From the NCBI GenBank assembly GCA_020650975.1, contig JAIPMN010000821.1:22526-86525 (forward strand): a stretch of DNA of 64,000 nt. Reading direction: 5' to 3'. The notes below the pieces were generated by a model. That model had not been told where the DNA came from. It saw nothing but the letters and a program-made list of their open reading frames with translations, and ran no database searches. Positions 47,401 to 60,600 of the stretch are shown here, one piece after another; positions within the stretch are counted from its first letter, which is position 1; every line of letters begins with the position of its first letter. The stretch is from Apostichopus californicus. Lineage: Eukaryota > Echinodermata > Holothuroidea > Aspidochirotida > Stichopodidae. The translations under genes and the position numbers were made by a program.

Positions 47401-50400
47401 ACTGCTCTGTGGGTTTGATAATTTAAGTAATATTTGAACAGTACTGTATATACTATGTAACAATAAAACTGCTGGGAAGGAATGGCATTTCTCGCTAGCT
47501 GCTGTGCAGACTTGGATTCTGTCTATGGAAAGTAGATCAGATACAAAAGTAGCTATATTTGGTTTAATCACAAATTCTATGAGAGTTGTGATAGATAATA
47601 GTTTTAACAATTATCCTAAGTGATGGGTGAGTACATATGTGTGGGAGTTTAATAGGCAAAAGGTTTTTGATAATTTTGATTCGTACGTGCTATAGATATA
47701 TATGCTGTCAAAAGGAATAGAAAAGTATTGTCCCTACATATGGTGGTCAAATTTAAGAAGCAGTTTGCTCTCAGAAATATTACATTTTCCCTATAGCACT
47801 GCTCAAGGCACTTTATTTTTTCTCTAATTGGACTGTATCTTCAATATCTTGAAATAAGTTTGGGAAGCAAAAACTTGAGAAATATGTTGGTTCAAAGAAG
47901 GCACTAGATCATGTTAAATATGTGTGAAATTTGGGGATGGGGGGGGGGTGGGGGTGTTGGAATCAAGGAGAGGCAGGACTGGTGAGAATGGATCATTGCT
48001 GATGGGTGCAGGTGTTGGGGGAACAACATGCAACATTCAGCCCAGTAGTTGCTATATTGTCACTGGGCCATTTAAGCAAAAATGTAATTTGTTATTATGT
48101 TTTGGCAAAATGGGAACAACATGAAACAAAACTTTATTCCATGAAATTTGACGTTCCGTTACCACTGCTTGTTTTTTGAGAAATACACCTTAAATTTTAC
48201 CCCAAAATTGTACAGCCACAAGGGAAGTTCTCCCCTGTATGTCCGCTATGGTTTTGCTATAAAAGATAGCATATTATTTTGGGAGAATAAAAGTGATAAG
48301 GAAAACAAACTGAATTTATGTCAACAGGCGGGTATCAAATAAAGCTGAACTAGCATCATCTTCATCAATTGTGTGATGAGGCGGCTGGTTTATTCATCAA
48401 CGTTCTGATCTCAATAAAGGTGGCTGACTCGAAATAGTTTTTATCAAGTAAGATCCCTTTGCCCAGCTTCCAATTAGTTTCACAACAAGTTTGCCTCGCC
48501 GTGCCAAAATACTGATGCATTATGGGTAAATATCTGCAGTACCAATCAATTGATGTTTGTCCTCCAATAAAAGTATACAAGTGGCCTTTAAAAATGACTG
48601 TTACCCTGGCTTTTGAAACTTCAAACAGAGGAGTTTGTCTTAGAACACTATATAGGGAAAAGATCCACAGACCCTTTTCATCTTGATAGAAAAGTAATGG
48701 CGTCTACCAACAAAGGGTTTAAGGTTGGTCCACCAGACACCCTCCATTTTAGTCTTCTAGACTCTTTGATTGTGTGGTGAAGCATGCATAGTAACTATCA
48801 GTTGGTGCTATAGTTTATTCATGTAACCTACAACTAGTTAACATAAAACGTTGGTTTTTTTTTTTTGTAAGAAAAACAACCACTATTTTGTTGAGAATGT
48901 GCACATTGTTGTGTTCATGAATCCGGGTTGAAAGCAATTTTACATTCCGAATTTAAAAGAAGTTAAAATTACGTTTTTCAAAGGATCGTTTCGGGAGGTC
49001 CTGTGAATTAAGCGACCTTGTTGGATTTGAGAAATTTGTAACAAGAGAAGGTAAAGAAGAGGCTGACATGTTAGAATTCTAATTCTATGAGAAGTTTATT
49101 TTTCAACATTTCCACCTAAATTGCATCTTTGCTTAACTTGTAAAAGTTCCTTATACTGTAAGTGACCTCCCAGGATGGTAGCTTTTACTTACTATTTGAT
49201 TGTCAAAATCTCCACATATTCACAAAATTGAATGCTTTAGATATCTTACTTTCACTTCTTTTTATGAACTGTTTTCTGGAACAAGATGAAACAACAGATG
49301 TACATAGGTGGTTAATAGACAGTAAGAGAAAAACCCCTTCCCTTTCCTGTTCCCCATCCCTATTTCCCCCTCCCCTCCTCTTCCCCACTAAATTAGTAAA
49401 GAAAAGTTACCTTCAGAAGGAACACTTGGGCAAATTGAAGATAAATCAGCAAAGTACAGAAATATGTGAAAATGGTCTGAATCTACTTCTAAACAATGGT
49501 CATACCAACATAATTTGATCTGCTTCAGTAATATAACCAACCCGTAAATGGCAAAAAAAAGTTATAAATAAATGTTTTAATGAATCATTGGCATATGACT
49601 TTAGACAGAAAGTAAGTTTTGACCTATGGATGTTATAGAACATTAAGAAGCTCTGATATTAGTGTAGGTTGTACTACTGTACATACCACTCTAGTAATTT
49701 AGAAATGACCCTGGAGGTTTAACCATCCCGTGCTCATCAAATAAAGTGGCTGGACAACTTAGGCTAACACACAGACCACTAACTGTGGGTCAATTCCTCA
49801 GATGCAGCATTAAACTCTTTAGGACAACGTACAACTCGTATGGCATAAAATAAAGCATTTACTATGATGCATTATTTATTTATACAAAATTGTCAAGGTC
49901 TAATGGTGTTGACTGTCACCTAATGGTACAGCATATTTGATTTGATTTATTTTTCTATTTTCATGCATATATTACAATGTTTACAGTGAAAAGACATATA
50001 TAGCAATCGATCAGAAAATGGTAGAAGGGCTCTGAAGCCGAAGCTTTTACAAGAAGCCCACCGTAACATAATTAATTACAAAGTAAATGTCAATAAAAAG
50101 GGAAAATAGAAGGATAAATATTTAATGTGTTGTTCATCTGCAGAACAAACATGTTTTGGTAAAATTTATGAGAATTTATGTAAGAGACATCAACAAAAAC
50201 TCAGTTTTTCTTTTGGCTTGGACTTTAACAAATCAAAAGGAAAATTTGGCCTGAACTTATCCTTTAAGCCCAAGTTTGTGTTACTCATCGTTTGATTAGA
50301 CTGTATCAAGAATGACTGCCCCGTTAACGAAACTTATTTGTCAATTTTCTCTCTGGCGTTCTTCGTCTGTTGATCAGTTACTCACACTAATTGATAATGG

Positions 50401-50999
50401 TCCATATACCAAGTTCCTGAGAGGCTATAGGTCTTATCAAGCGCACGCCTCTGGCAGTCTAGAAGGGTATGTGCCACCGCGGAAGCTTTCAAAAGGCCAC
50501 CGCAACTTTCCAGAGACTTCAAACGACAGCAGAGAAAATCCCTGTTCCTATAGCATGTTAAGAAGAGTGTCTCCTTCTCATTGAACTTGTGGGGTGACAT
50601 TTGTGCTCAGCCAATTATTCTGTCTTTCGCTTTGAATGGGAGAGCCCTTCTGGGTAGGATTAAAGAACAAGAGAAGAGGGAATAAAGCAAATCTGGTCTT
50701 AAAGTCTGGCAAAACAGGGTGATTTGTGGGATGAAATCAATATTCTATTGAGAAAGATTTCAACAGAAGGTAAATAAGCTATGGATGGGATGACAATACC
50801 TTGAGCTAAATCTGGGCAAGTCAAAGAAAGGGAGGGGGGGGGGGAAGCAAAGTTAATCTGTGGTGTGGTCAGTCTTGCTCTTTGTTCAACCTTCATCCCC
50901 TTCAGTAATCCTGCTTCCTTATATTGTGAATCAAATACAGCACAGGTGTATTGGGTTTCTTGTTTGTTTCAGAAGTTGCTGTATTTGAAGTGATGAGTA

Positions 51000-51313
51000 G
51001 ATGGAAGGGGGGGGGGAGAATGGGGACATGGGGAAGAGGGGGACAAGGGGAAGAAGGGGGATAAGGGGAGGGATGAAGAGGGATGTCAATGTCATTGTTA
51101 TCTATCTGGGAGGGAAGGAAGGAGGGAGGGGTAAGGAGATATGTTGGTGTATGAATTACTCGTAAATCCCCACAGACCAGTAAGTTTTGTGGATTTGGTG
51201 GGGCGGGGGGTTTGAGGGGGGGCTGTAGAGGTTAAGAGGGTAAGAGATAATGTCATTAATTGTCATCTATTTCTGGAGGGGGGAGGGATGGTAGAAGGGA
51301 GGTAAGGAGATAT
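51000..51313 (+). repeat. G-rich block with internal duplication
   Basis: Many runs of 4-10 G on the plus strand (quadruplex potential). ATGTCATT...TCATCTAT(TT)CTGG followed by GGTAAGGAGATAT occurs twice, ending at about 51143 and 51313. Confidence 0.75.
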
Positions 51314-53985
51314 ACCATCCAAACATCATGCAAAGTTCGCTATATTGCACAAAGGAGGAGTTCAACATTGACTAAATTGTTCTGTATGTAATATTTAGAT
51401 ATGGCAATCACACAGAGTTATGTACTATGCTGCTAATGTCTGCATAATATACATTGCTTAAATAACCTTTAATATATTAATGATAATCTTGTCAGTGATA
51501 TTTCATTGCTATAAACAAGAAACAGTGTTCAAGCATCTGTAAGGAAAACTTTCAGTCATATGAAAGAAGGCTGTAAAATATGTACTATGCCATTCTATGG
51601 ATATATATATAAACCATTCCCACATTGCAAAGCGATAACATATTTGCTTTGTAAACTGCCTATACTAGCATTATCAGTTGTTGAGCTAACAAATTGCTTT
51701 GTGAAGGTAAACAAGCAATTAATCACATTGTACTTTGGTAAATTGAAACCTGCAATAGAGAAAAGTCCTTAATGTTGTCACTGGAGGTGAGAGGGGTTGT
51801 TGAAAGATATAATTGATGGCCTAGGGTCCCCCTTTGTATTTGCTCTTAGGTCTGTAGCATCATATAAAGGAGGGACTTAATCACTGGATGTAAACAATTC
51901 AAAAGTAAATGAAATGCTATATATGCATTAAGATGGCTATTTTAAACCTATAGCTTGACGTCTGGTAGGACTAAGTGTTCAAAGTGAAGCAATGGCCTTT
52001 GTTAAAGTCTGTTGGTAACATCAGTAAGGGGGGGGGGGGATATGAAACTATTACGGGCCTTAATTGCTCCACTAATGAGTTTATTTTTAAACAAAGAAAC
52101 TAGGAGACACTTGATATTCTGTTTGCGGAATTGGGGGTGTTTTGGAGGCAATGGGAACAAGCAAGCAAATATCACTGGTGTGCGCAGCTTTAATTCTTAC
52201 AAATGATCAAAGCTGGGGTACAGTACATGTGGGTGTGTCCACAAGTGCAAAAACTTGTAGTACATCAGAATTATAAAAGTACTAGTAGGGGTGCTGTACA
52301 GTTACCAGAGAACTCCGCCCGGTGAAATGATATTGGATCCGTAATGTTTGATTGCTGCGGGGGGTTCACTCCCTCCCCTTCCCACATTTTGCAACCTCAC
52401 ACAAAGTTTTAAAAGTATTTATACGCACAACGTCGTACGTACGGCGTAATAATATAGTCCTAGTTTATAGTCTAAATATCACTCAGAATGCACCAATCTG
52501 ACATCTAAAAATGTGACTTCCTTCTGGGGGAGGACCCATGGCCACACCCCTTCCTTGATAATATGACCCTGAATCGAACCCTGCTCCGCCTCTTATAATG
52601 CTGATCTAACTCCCTCTAGTCTTGCTGCTGAGGAATTTACTTGTAGATGGACCAGACATTTTAATAATCAATCCATTAATTGTTTCCTCCACTCCATCAT
52701 CCCTGTTTCTCCCATGATATGTTTCCTCATTTAAAGAGACAAACTTCTTTTGCAGATGTTTAGCTAACATATCTCCATCCCCCCACCCCTCCCTCCTCCC
52801 CCCCCAAAAAAAATCCCATACTAGTGGTTGTCAGATTCTGTCTTTCAGGAGTTCTTTAAGGTCCTGAGATAAAAGGATGTTGCAAGAGTTTAATTTCCTT
52901 TTCTCCTCTTTAATCTCCCTACCCCCCCCCCCTCCGTCTCTGATTCACATGAATCATTCCTCGATACTGTATAAACTAGCAGGCCGGTAACCGCTCGGGG
53001 ATTTTATGCCAGGTCGTTTTGGATTAGTTAATACTCTTATCCACTGGACTGTTCCTCGTTTGTGAAATGTTCTGGTCAGATGAGAGAAGAGGTTAATGAT
53101 TTATCAATCTGTTTTGATATAATCTCATTATATTAGATGATCACTTGTTAAACAAAGCTTTCTTTCTTTGAATACTTCCACAAACAACATCCTCCCTTTG
53201 AGGCAAAAAGGGAAACACAGGAAACAACTGCTCGGTGATGACGGCTTGTTTTGCTCATCGATTTTTCCTTTCGAGTCATAATTTCGGCTAGTTATAGCGT
53301 TGACTGAGGGAGCTATGAACTTTTCAACGGTATCTATCAATCTTGATGTTTAAAGAGGAAACAAGCTATAATGAAAAGAGTTTCCCCCCCCCCCCTTTTT
53401 ATTCCAGTCCTCTGTAATGTACTCTGTACATGTACATGTATATGTAGTTGAAGGTTACATATATACATATGTTTGTATTGTTGGGTAGCTTGATGAACTT
53501 GTTGAATAACATTTCAGCATTTGGTTGTGATAAAATGTAGGTCAGGAGAACAGGGTAGAGCTTGGAAGTGGAACGAGAAAATGGAGGGTCTTCTCGCTGT
53601 CGTTGTGGAATGTATATCGGACTCTCCAGAATCGTAACATGTCCATCATTAAATATGTAAATAGCAAAGAAGGGGTTGGCTAAAAGCAGGTTGCAAAACC
53701 CGGTGACCCTCAGGATAAACAAGTGATTTTTATCACTGGTTTGGAATTCTACGCTAGCAAAACATGTAATTTTTTAAACTTTTCAAAGTTACTTCTCATT
53801 TCTGTGTCTAAGTTTTTCTTTGCCATTTTCATTTAATTTGAAAACATATGTGAGTCTGTAATCAATAGTTTGCATTGAAGAATTAGGTTTGCTCACTTTT
53901 CAGACCACTACACTAAGAGGGGACCACATTGACCTACTTTTTATTGAAAGTAAATACAAAGTTAATGCCTAATCCATTGTCAACT

Positions 53986-54535
53986 TTAGTTTGGAGAGTG
54001 TCTTTAGTTTAAATTGCTAAGCTCACTTCAGAACACCATATACAACTCTGGTCCGTCCCCCACCCCTGCGGAGTAAATTCTCTCAGAATCTTTTGATATG
54101 CATAAAAGAATTATTTTATATGAGACATCGATTGGATCACCACGTGTGGAACAAGGAATTTGCACACTTAATCCTAACTCAGCTTTGATGTAGAGAGCGT
54201 TTATACTGCAAAGTTATTTCAGAGAGCCATAATATTCAGCTCTGGTCTGTCCCCCACCCCTGGGAGTAAATTCTCTTCGAAATTTTCGATATGTGTCTAA
54301 ATTATATTTTATACGAGACATCGTTTGGATCACCATGTGTGAAAAAAAGAACTTGCACACTTAATCCAAAATATGCTTTGATTTGCAGAGTTCATCCATT
54401 CTGCAAAGTCAATTCCTATATTATATTCAACTCTGATTTTTCCGATACTTTACATGTCAAAATGATGTTTGACACGAGACATACTCGTTGGATCAACGAG
54501 TGTTGAACACAGAACCGATCTACAGACTTAGTTTA
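53986..54535 (+). repeat. Satellite-like tandem repeat, three copies of about 190 bp
   Basis: Copies at about 53986-54181, 54183-54374 and 54375-54535. Shared landmarks in order: CTTTGATGTAGAGAG, CTGCAAAGTTATTTCAGA, CTCTGGTCTGTCCCCCACCC, GAGTAAATTCTCT, TATACGAGACATCGTTTGGA, TCACCATGTGTG, TTGCACACTTAATCC. Copy 3 lacks the CCCCCACCC segment. Confidence 0.92.
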
Positions 54536-56093
54536 ATTAACATGCCCTGCATCTCCCACTAAATAGGAAAGAGGGACATTAATAACTATATCTATCCATA
54601 TGTCAAACCATTGATCATATTTCGCCTCATCAGATATGAGATCGTTTTCTCCCCAAGAGAAATATGTCATCTTGTAATGTTATTGGCAATAGATATCTGC
54701 TAGACAATAACATTGTGATATTTGTACGCGTGCATGTGAAGTGTTTTTCGGATACACAGGCTTGAAATATTTTTTTCCCTATTATTACTTTTTGATATCA
54801 ATTCCGCCCAAAACAACTTGATCTACAATGTTTATAATGTCATCAATATATCCATTTATGAGGTAAAAGTATCTGCACTGTATTTTTTTTCGTTATCATT
54901 TTTCTTCAGCCTGCGTGTTTTTGTAACATCTAGTCAATGATATATGTGGAATGGCACTCACATTCCTTGATGTATTTGCTGTAGAGAGGTCTTCAGGGTT
55001 GGTTCGACATCATTCATTTGTCTCACAGAGTCAACAATAAAAGGAACACCGCCAACCCCAGCAGGCCACTAACTAGCCCACTATATTTCCATCAAACATT
55101 TTTACCATATTTTTGTGTAATGTTGCACTGCAATGTTTCTCCTACGCGCCCGAAGAGAACCTAATCGCCCTGCTTGTAAGTTCCCATTAACGTCACCCCT
55201 GTCCCTGTCAGTCGGTATTCATCGGTTGGTTTCTTGACACGCAGAGCCGGGAAAACCTTGCCGTCAAAGTTTTTGCTTTTCTTTTATGGTTTCATGGAGT
55301 ATGATCTGAAAGTATTTACATACACAATGTTTTCATTCACTTGATCAGGAGTATATTTAATCATGAGGGTATAACCATGTGCAAGGTTCCTTCCCTCCTA
55401 CCCCCTCTTGCCCCTATCTGTCTCTCTCTATCCTTAGTGTCCAAACAAAATAACTTTAGGTTTTGAAAGGAATATATAGTATACTTTAAAATCCCTGTGG
55501 AACCTAGTGGATTCATTGGGCATTTTGGTCGTTACAGTTGGTCACTGCTACCATTTATTTGTTTTTTTCATATTCACACATAATTGGATACCACTTCAAA
55601 TCTAGTGCAAACATTTTGTGTCCCACAAAGTTAATGTAATGCTTTATTTGTTAATTTTCAAACTTTTAAATGCTTTGCCCACTCTTAACTCCTCCCTCCA
55701 CTAAAGTTATATATTCAGTTTCCAGATATGTAAAACATTGTCTTAATTTACCCACCATGTATGCGATGTAGCATTGATATTGTGGTCTTAAAAACTTCTC
55801 CAAAAGCAAATTCTGAAAATCAACTGCATATATATCCTCCGAAGAGCCTTGGATGACATTTAACAGTATACAACTCTGTGGCATGTTTTGTAATAATGCA
55901 AGCTGTTAGTATTTCAATTTGATTTAATTGAAGTCCTTTGGTGTACGCATTTCAGACCCCAGCATGATCACAGGGTGTAATTTACGATGACTCGCACCTG
56001 ACCAGATATTAAATTGTTATCAACGATTAAACCGTGTTTACCCTGAGACCTCTGGGCAGCTGTGTACATCTGCACCGAACTGAACTCAGATTT

Positions 56094-56122
56094 TTCTCTC
56101 TCTCTCTCTTTCTCTCTCTCTG
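56094..56122. repeat. (CT)n microsatellite
   Basis: CT repeats with one TTT interruption. Confidence 0.9.
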
Positions 56123-57593
56123 TTTACTGGTTTATGTCTCCTCCATTGGCCCTCTGCAATACGTTGAGTTGACATAGTCAACAACAGGAGAATTGCAACA
56201 CAAATGTTTCTCAGAGATGAAAAGTGCTAATATTTGGTCTCTTGTAAAAGTGGTTTGTTTTCTAGCTATGGCAATCACTTAACTCAAACTTTCGCTCAGT
56301 CTCAAGCGAGCTTAGTCAAATATATGCGCTCCGTGAGTCCTTCAATAAACCGAGACAAAAAGCTCAAATTATGTAAGGTACCTTAAACTGTATCCAATTT
56401 TATGTTGGTGTACTTTGATGCAGCCATCCTGTTTGTTTTTGAACCCGCCGATATTTCCTTTGTATCATTTTGATCTTAAAACAGACATCTCTCACCAAAT
56501 GACTCCAATTCTTTCATCCCATAATTTCTCCCCGTGCTAATCAAAGTAGAGGTTTAAATTTAATGCTACATTGGAAGATTTTAACGTCAATATGACCATA
56601 CGTTTTACAACATTTCAAACTTTTTTTCTGTTTACCAAATAACTCTGAAACCCCATGCTTGCACAGCTCTCCATGCCAATAAATTTATTTATTTTCAGGG
56701 GACAGATTACGTTATAATATTCAGGTTTTATGATAACTCATGGAATTTTTGGCAAGATGAAGAAAACTCAAAGATGACGGAGGACTCTCGCATATAAAGT
56801 TTCATAAATTTTGTTGAGTTTGCATCAAAATCCATTTGTGTAACCAGGTGTAACGATATCTCAAAAGGTTGGTTTCCTACTGTCCGTAGCTCATGGGAGG
56901 TGGATCCATAACCCCCCCAACTGAAATCATTAAAAAGGACTTTCTGAACAGAGAAGGAGAGAAACGTAACTGATTTTGACATCTCGTCAAAAGTTGCCAA
57001 ATGAGGAGTGACTTACTTCATAGAGGGTCCGAGTAAACGGGCGAGACCCCAGGCAGACTACAATTTTCTGTAATATACCACAAAATTCCTGCTCTAAATA
57101 TTTATGATAGTAACATGAATACATCCACTGCAGAGAGAGCACAGAGTTTGTCTCCAGGATAAATTGACACTTTGACAAGCGAACATTTACCACGATGTCA
57201 GATTGGAACTCATTGTCATACTCTTAAGAAAATTGGAAAATGATGTTAGTTTACGGGATAAATCTGTCTGTCAGAATGCCAATCCAATACTTGATGGTTG
57301 TTCGTCGCTTTGAATGTACCATGCAAAGGTGCAAGCAAAGGGTGTATGGTACTCACCCGACTGTTAGAAGAAAGACGAGGTAACCTGCACGATGATGCTA
57401 TTGTATCTGTTCGTTAAAATCAGCCCACTTTATAAAAGATAGCAATTAACCAGAAAAACAATGGAAATTATGGAGAAACTTCAAACTTAGTACATTGTGA
57501 TAAGACATTTAATTTACTTTAAATTTGTGGGACACAAAATTTTCTGTACATTGATTTGTAGCAGTACCTTGCTAATTGCTAACGGATTGAGAG

Positions 57594-57692
57594 TGTTTAC
57601 TTTGCTCCTCTCTTACCTGTCTCCCACACTGCATCTGCACTTTTCCCATCTACCTAAACTACACATTGGAACATTTTGGCACTGCGCCCCGC
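57594..57692 (+). repeat. Dispersed C/T-rich repeat, copy 2
   Basis: TTTACTTTGCTCCTCTCTTA then CCTGTCTCCCACACTGCATC, CTGCACTTTTCCCATCTACC and TTTTGGCACTGCGCCCCGCC, running into a 19-base C tract (57692-57710). Confidence 0.68.
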
Positions 57693-60600
57693 CCCCCCCC
57701 CCCCCCCCCCATGGACACTGTACCCTTACTCCTCCTTTCTTGGGAATCTAGTTTTGGGGAATCTAGGCCACAAGAGAGGAACAGAACTAAATAGTAAGAT
57801 TGTGTGGGCTTTAATCATCCAAAAAGTATGTGTATAGGTGTGAGTTAATTAGGAGAACACTTGGGTGAGAGTCTATAGTGGGGTAACTACATCGATTCAT
57901 ACATACAGTACTTTACGATCAGACTTTTTTTTGTTTTTTTCCCACTCACAGAACAGTTGCTTTTAACATAGATTTAATACCTGGGTATAAATGACAAGTC
58001 TATAAAGTTAACTAGGTCTGCAATGCTATCTTCACATTATGTATGTGCTGTGAATCAGAGCAAGTCCTAAGTGCATGCATACATGTACACAGGCCTTTAA
58101 GCATCGCCAGGGGTTGTATATAATGGCTCATGGAATCCAGACTTTGAGGGAGAAATTCTTTTTAAGATGGAAAGTGAGAGAGATATCCCTTTGTCAAAAG
58201 ATAATAGAGCTAGCCAGTATCAGGGGTTGAAGTAAACATCATAAAAAGTATGTTTAGGTAAAGATAAGGCTGGGTAATACTACTAAAATTCCTGCCAATC
58301 TTTTCAGGTTTTTCCACAGTCTAGAAATATGTTTTTCTTGGTATGAAATCCATCAGCGTGCCTCTAGTGGGGGATTAGCCTGCCATAAACAATCCCTTTG
58401 CAATGAAGAACTGTATTTATTTAAGAAAACTCTGACAGTTGACTTTTTATCATTTTTTACTGACATACCTCTCCAGACTCCCAACTGAATGGATGTGAAG
58501 AAAAAAGTGACAGTTTGGAATGGGGGAGGAGGATTTGTCGATTAGTGTTATCGCCAATGTTTGGATGGGTATAGGGCAATCTGATTTGTCTATGTTTTTG
58601 AATAGAAAAGTCTCTGTTATCACCTCAAGCTGGTATTCCCTGTATGTGCATCAATATTCAATAGGTCCCAAAGGGTTTTCAAGTAATATAGCCACAGTTT
58701 ATAGTCACATATATGATTTATGCAACATTGAGTAAAAATATTAAGAGGGTAAGGGGACAAAAATCTGCTGCAGCCCCCTCACCATGTTACTTTTGAGAAG
58801 GTACCTTATTGATAATATTAATAAGTAGTTTCAACAACTTATGGGTTGCTTTACATAGGCAGCTTCCCACAATTGTAGAAAGCATCAGTAGGGTAAACAG
58901 TATTGGTGCCTTTGAAAACTTTGTTATTTGGCGTGACCAGAAAAAACAGACCCGAAGGATGCCGAATAATCGACAAAAGTCTGGAAAACCAGAGATGGCT
59001 CATCCTGCTGGCTTGCAGCTCCAAAAACTTGTTATGATTTGTCAAGTTTTAAGATGATTGGTTTCAAATTAAATTTGTAGTCTTTGGCTCCATTTTTTTT
59101 TATAGTTTCACTTTTCATGTCAACATTTTCAAAAAATACTTAATGACATTTTCTTCAAAAATTTAACTTTTTTTTCTTTTTCTGTCCTACCTTTTGTCAA
59201 TCGCATATTTGCCTCAATTTATCCTCAATTACCCCTGTCTTGACCTCAATTTTCAGTCCAAGTTGTATCAACAGGCACCTGAGTAAAATCTCTGTAAAAG
59301 TTGTTATAACTGAACAGAGCCGTGTCCCCATGGGAACCAAGATACAAGTCAATCATATTTAGCGATGAACAGGTGTTACTGTTTTATGGGTGGCGAGTGT
59401 GGTGCCTTCCATCCCCTTTGCGTGTGGGGCTATCCACCCCTGGCTACAGGGTGTGACAGAAACAATTATTTTGGGATGTAACTTTAAAATCATATTTGAT
59501 GGATGGATGGATGCGGGTAAACACCAAAATCAAAGAGCTGCATTTTTATCTCCCAACAGTGTTATAATGGACTATAGCTATACTTTTTGATCTGGGGATT
59601 TTGTGGGCATGTTTATGCAGTTGTTGGGATCCATTACAATGTTATAACTGGATCAAATTTTAAGATGCAGGTGAATTTAATCTTCCATCCCGTAGGGCTC
59701 ATATCTTGCCAAAGTTTTCCCAGGAACTTGCAACCATTTGACATTCTCTCTGTTCTTCACATTATGGTAAAAAAAGCCCAGAAAGATGACATTCTTAGGA
59801 TAAGGTCATGTAAGTTTGAGACTTCAATCAGCATTTTAAAGTTTTGAAGTTATACTTTTCATTTGATTAAGGACTTTGCACATTGAAGGAAAATTGGAAT
59901 TTTTCCAGGATTGGTTATTGTACGATACATTGATATTTGGAATGAACATGGATATTGTCTGTTTTTAAATTGTCAAGCATTATTTTGAGATTTTAGAATC
60001 ACATTTTATTGAAATGTTACAAGTTGACATGTACATACAATAGCTTATTTTGGGAAGTAACATTAAAATCTATATAGATATAAAGTCTTAAACTTTCAAT
60101 TAAGGCAAACACAATAATAGGAAATGTCACTTTTTGGCTTAAAAAACAAACTTTTGGCTTAATTTGACCTGATGCTTGTTTACCAAGAATTTTACTGTAT
60201 ATAAAAGTAAACATTTGTCCAGGTTTTTATGTGTAAGGTGGAAATTTATGGATTTTGTCAGGTTTCATCCTATCGATGGGATTTGAATTAACACCCAACG
60301 AGAAACAGCAGCTATCATGTATTTTTTTGTTTCTACACGGTCTGTGGTTTCTGTTATTTACTGTACATCTGTTTCATGCCTTTTACCAGGAATTTAAGGA
60401 AAGAAAACAAAATAGGGTTTTTTGGAAAAATTTATAAATCAATAGCAAAATTACAAGTTCTGTCAACTGCACTGTTCGTGTTTAAATTTGGTTGTGACCA
60501 TCCTCTGTGACATTTATGAGGAATATATTTCACAAAGTGCACATGTGTGTCAAATAATGTTTTTGTAACCCTGCCAAAAGGAGGGGAGGAGGGCAGGGGG

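Larger units (their letters stand above)
42941..53985 (+). other. Non-coding stretch, probable long intron (middle part)
   Basis: No convincing exon on either strand. Contains one copy of a dispersed C/T-rich repeat (44312-44420), several poly(G) runs and the G-rich block at 51000-51313. Confidence 0.4.
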
